NCBI GenBank assembly: GCA_913057245.1
Contig: CAJXNH010000010.1
Coordinates: forward strand, 46,282 to 110,281
Reading direction: 5' to 3'
Length of the DNA: 64,000 nucleotides
Origin: an uncultured Phaeodactylibacter sp.
GTDB lineage: Bacteria > Bacteroidota > Bacteroidia > Chitinophagales > Saprospiraceae
The position numbers and the translations under genes are program-made. The first letter of the stretch is position 1; each line of letters opens with the position of its first letter. The notes under the pieces are model-generated. The model worked only from the letters and a program-made list of their open reading frames with translations, was not told the origin of the DNA and made no database searches. This document shows, in pieces, positions 61,870 to 64,000 of the stretch.

Positions 61870-63762
61870 ATGATTAAGCCGATTAACCTCATTATCGACT
61901 TTGACAGCACTTTTACACGGGTAGAAGCGCTGGATGTGCTGGCGGAGATCGTCCTGGAGGGCGACCCCCGGCAAAGCTTTGTGCTGGACAAAATTCAAGA
62001 CATTACCAATAAGGGTATGGATGGCTCGCTCGACTTCCGGGCTTCCCTGGAACAGCGGCTGGATTTGCTGCAGGCCAACCGGCGCGATATTGAGGAGCTG
62101 GCCGAACGCCTTAAAGGGCAGATTTCCCACTCCTTCCTGCGCAATCAGGAATACTTCAAATCCTTGCGGGAATCCATCTTCATTGTTTCCAATGGGTTTA
62201 CGGATTTTATCAAGCCGGTGGTGGCTCACTACGGGCTCAACCCGGAGCGGGTGATTGCCAATGAATTTATTTACGATGAGGCTGGGAACATCATTGACTT
62301 TAACAAGGACAACCCCCTGTCCCGAAATGGCGGTAAATCAGAAGTAATTAAAAAGCTGGACCTGAAAGGTGATGTGTACGTCATTGGGGACGGGGCCAAC
62401 GACCTGGAAATCCGCAAGGCCGGATATGCCAATAAATTTTACTTGTTTACAGAAAATGTGGAGCGCGAGAAGGTCATGGCAGAAGCCGACCACATTGCGC
62501 CCAATTTAGATGAAATCTTATACGAACTAAAGATGAGCAGATCTCTATCCTATCCGAAAAACCGGATCAAAGTGCTCCTGTTGGAGGGCGTGCATCCGCA
62601 GGCAGTTGAGTTGTTTGAAAAAGAAGGCTATCAGGTGGAGTACCTGACCACCTCGCTTTCTGAGGACGAGCTGTGCGAGAAAATCACGGATGTCAATGTC
62701 ATTGGTATTCGTTCGAAGACTCATATTACGGAAAAGGTGATCAAAAGTGCCAAGCGCCTGATCAATGTGGCGGCCTTTTGCATTGGCACCAATCAGATTG
62801 ACCTCGATGCCTGCACCCGTCACGGTGTGGCCGTCTTCAATGCCCCTTACAGCAATACGCGCTCGGTGGTGGAGCTGGCGATTGCGGAGATCATCATGCT
62901 GGTGCGCAACCTGCCGGATAAAGCGCGTGCTATGCACAATGGGAAATGGGAAAAATCTGCTGCCGGCGCTCAGGAAGTCCGCGGTAAAAAGCTGGGTATC
63001 GTAGGTTATGGCAACATCGGGGCACAGTTGTCCGTAGTCGCGGAGGCCATGGGTATGGACGTTTATTACTACGATCTGGAGGAAAAGCTGGCACTGGGCA
63101 ATGCTACCAAGTGCGATAGTATGGAAGAATTGCTGGGGCTGGTGGACGTAGTGACCCTGCACGTGGATGGCCGCCCGGAAAACAACAACATCTTCGGTGC
63201 GAAGCAATTCGATAGGATGAAGGACGGTGCGATTTTTATCAACCTGGCGCGTGGCAAGGTCGTTGATGTGAAAGCGCTTCGGGAGAATATCCTTTCCGGG
63301 AAGCTCAAGGGCTGTGCCGTGGATGTTTTTCCCCGCGAGCCCAAGAGCAACGACGAACCTTTCGAATCCGAGCTGATGGGGCTGCCGAATACCATTCTTA
63401 CGCCTCACATTGGAGGCTCTACGGCCGAGGCGCAGGAAAACATTGGCAGCTTCGTGCCCAATAAGGTCATACAGTACATCAATACCGGTAGCACCGCAGG
63501 CAGCGTCAACTTCCCGAACCTGCAGCTGCAGCCCGTGCACAACGCACACCGTTTGCTGCACATCCACCACAACGTGCCTAAAGTACTGGCGCATATCGAT
63601 CAGATTCTGGCTAAACACAATATCAACATCCTCAGCCAATACCTCAAGACCAACGAGCAGATTGGCTATGTGATTACGGATGTGGACCGGGCCTACGATG
63701 ATGACCTGCTGGAAGAACTCAAGCAGATTGAGCCGACGATCTGGTTCCGGGTGCTGTATTAG
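61870..63762 (+). CDS. serA: Fused phosphoserine phosphatase (HAD) and D-3-phosphoglycerate dehydrogenase
   Basis: 630 aa. Residues 1 to about 215 are a SerB-like HAD phosphatase: DFDST with nucleophile Asp10 and acid Asp12, substrate-type Glu19, SNG motif (Ser107), Lys156 and GDGAND (173-178). Residues about 230-630 are PGDH: NAD motif GYGNIG (379-384), catalytic Arg461 (NLARGKVVD), Glu490, His513 (TPHIGGST), and a C-terminal ACT-type regulatory domain (about 555-630) likely binding serine. One polypeptide thus carries the first and last steps of serine synthesis; SerC, the middle step, is not adjacent. Confidence 0.92.
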   Translation: MIKPINLIIDFDSTFTRVEALDVLAEIVLEGDPRQSFVLDKIQDITNKGMDGSLDFRASLEQRLDLLQANRRDIEELAERLKGQISHSFLRNQEYFKSLRESIFIVSNGFTDFIKPVVAHYGLNPERVIANEFIYDEAGNIIDFNKDNPLSRNGGKSEVIKKLDLKGDVYVIGDGANDLEIRKAGYANKFYLFTENVEREKVMAEADHIAPNLDEILYELKMSRSLSYPKNRIKVLLLEGVHPQAVELFEKEGYQVEYLTTSLSEDELCEKITDVNVIGIRSKTHITEKVIKSAKRLINVAAFCIGTNQIDLDACTRHGVAVFNAPYSNTRSVVELAIAEIIMLVRNLPDKARAMHNGKWEKSAAGAQEVRGKKLGIVGYGNIGAQLSVVAEAMGMDVYYYDLEEKLALGNATKCDSMEELLGLVDVVTLHVDGRPENNNIFGAKQFDRMKDGAIFINLARGKVVDVKALRENILSGKLKGCAVDVFPREPKSNDEPFESELMGLPNTILTPHIGGSTAEAQENIGSFVPNKVIQYINTGSTAGSVNFPNLQLQPVHNAHRLLHIHHNVPKVLAHIDQILAKHNINILSQYLKTNEQIGYVITDVDRAYDDDLLEELKQIEPTIWFRVLY

Positions 63763-63927
63763 TGCTCTGTTAAGTATCAAATAACGGGTAATCTGTGGCA
63801 TCTTTTTGCCCATTTCTGCGTCACGTCCTCACCTTGGTAGCTTAGGCTAACAGGCTCCGGGCGCTTCTTGAACTGGACAAAAACCTGCTGACACCTTAAT
63901 CCATTTTTCATACTTGGCAGAGCACTA
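63760..63927. mobile_element. Short inverted-repeat (MITE-like) element
   Basis: 168 bp bounded by imperfect inverted repeats. The left end reads TAGTGCTCTG-TT-AAGTAT-C-AAA; the right end, reversed, reads TAGTGCTCTG-CC-AAGTAT-G-AAA, about 19 of 22 matching. No transposase frame inside. Its first three bases are the TAG stop of the preceding gene. Immediately right, TAGTGGTCTGTCAAGGC (from 63926) resembles the same end again, so a second element may begin and run out of the window. No gene is supported from 63763 to 64000. Confidence 0.55.
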
Positions 63928-64000
63928 GTGGTCTGTCAAGGCTAAAACTAGGGGTTGCCTGCGGCGACTTTTGAGGCTACTCTTCGTTGGATAACCCCTT

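Noticed and set aside
62545..63813. 422-codon minus-strand frame over the serA part
   Set aside because: Antisense to the PGDH domain, whose active site and NAD motif are intact; the antisense product has no recognisable pattern.

Overview
The window reads as chromosomal DNA of a Bacteroidota bacterium, most likely of the Saprospiria (Lewinella/Phaeodactylibacter-like). The support is: type IX secretion features (a PorQ-like protein and two proteins ending in T9SS sorting domains), the DUF4271-HemD gene pair, -7 elements of the TAnnTTTG type, almost no Shine-Dalgarno sequences, Bacteroidota-type lipoprotein signals, and a GC content near 50%. No ribosomal RNA is present, so the genus is inferred.

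Layout. 1-8.1 kb: a 5'-truncated hybrid histidine kinase with HPt and receiver partners, rfbA, a glycosyltransferase, lipoproteins, a thioredoxin/VWA pair and bcp. 8.2-10.9 kb: a PfkB-type kinase, then a decayed repeat array with one intact tRNA-Asn, two broken tRNA-Asn copies carrying inserted palindromes, a GIY-YIG nuclease gene and a truncated second copy of it, then pirin. 11-16.2 kb: DUF1328, a ferredoxin/CDGSH fusion, a SPOR-like exported protein and an RND/MMPL exporter. 16.2-16.8 kb: non-coding palindromic repeats. 16.8-20.5 kb: two tandem long-chain acyl-CoA synthetases.

20.66-29.80 kb is a 9.1-kb integrated mobile element. It splits a host gene whose two halves lie at 20576 and 29800, and is bounded by a 13-bp near-identical repeat. 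All its genes point left: tyrosine integrase, a membrane/coiled-coil/zinc-finger protein, a 39-aa membrane peptide, an unknown 182-aa protein, two excisionase-like HTH proteins, a prim-pol/RecA-like replication protein followed at once by two tandem palindromes (candidate origin), a 76-aa protein, a Spo11/TopoVI-A-like TOPRIM protein and a DUF5681 protein. It has no conjugation or virion genes. It looks like a replicating integrated element, possibly a phage satellite.

30.5-64 kb is host sequence: a T9SS cargo protein, AIM24-like protein, a decayed SulP remnant, TetR regulator, parC, an ECF sigma gene followed by an unusual inner-membrane/outer-membrane-barrel fusion, a two-component system, DUF4271-hemD, Nudix hydrolase, M42 peptidase with a small membrane protein, thioredoxin-like and patatin-like proteins, a MORN-like lipoprotein, porQ, a polytopic membrane protein, thrS, a minimal T9SS-CTD protein, a very large SNF2 helicase, a second ECF sigma/membrane-partner pair, a DUF2202 lipoprotein, and a fused phosphoserine phosphatase-phosphoglycerate dehydrogenase. 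A short inverted-repeat element abuts the stop codon of the last gene.
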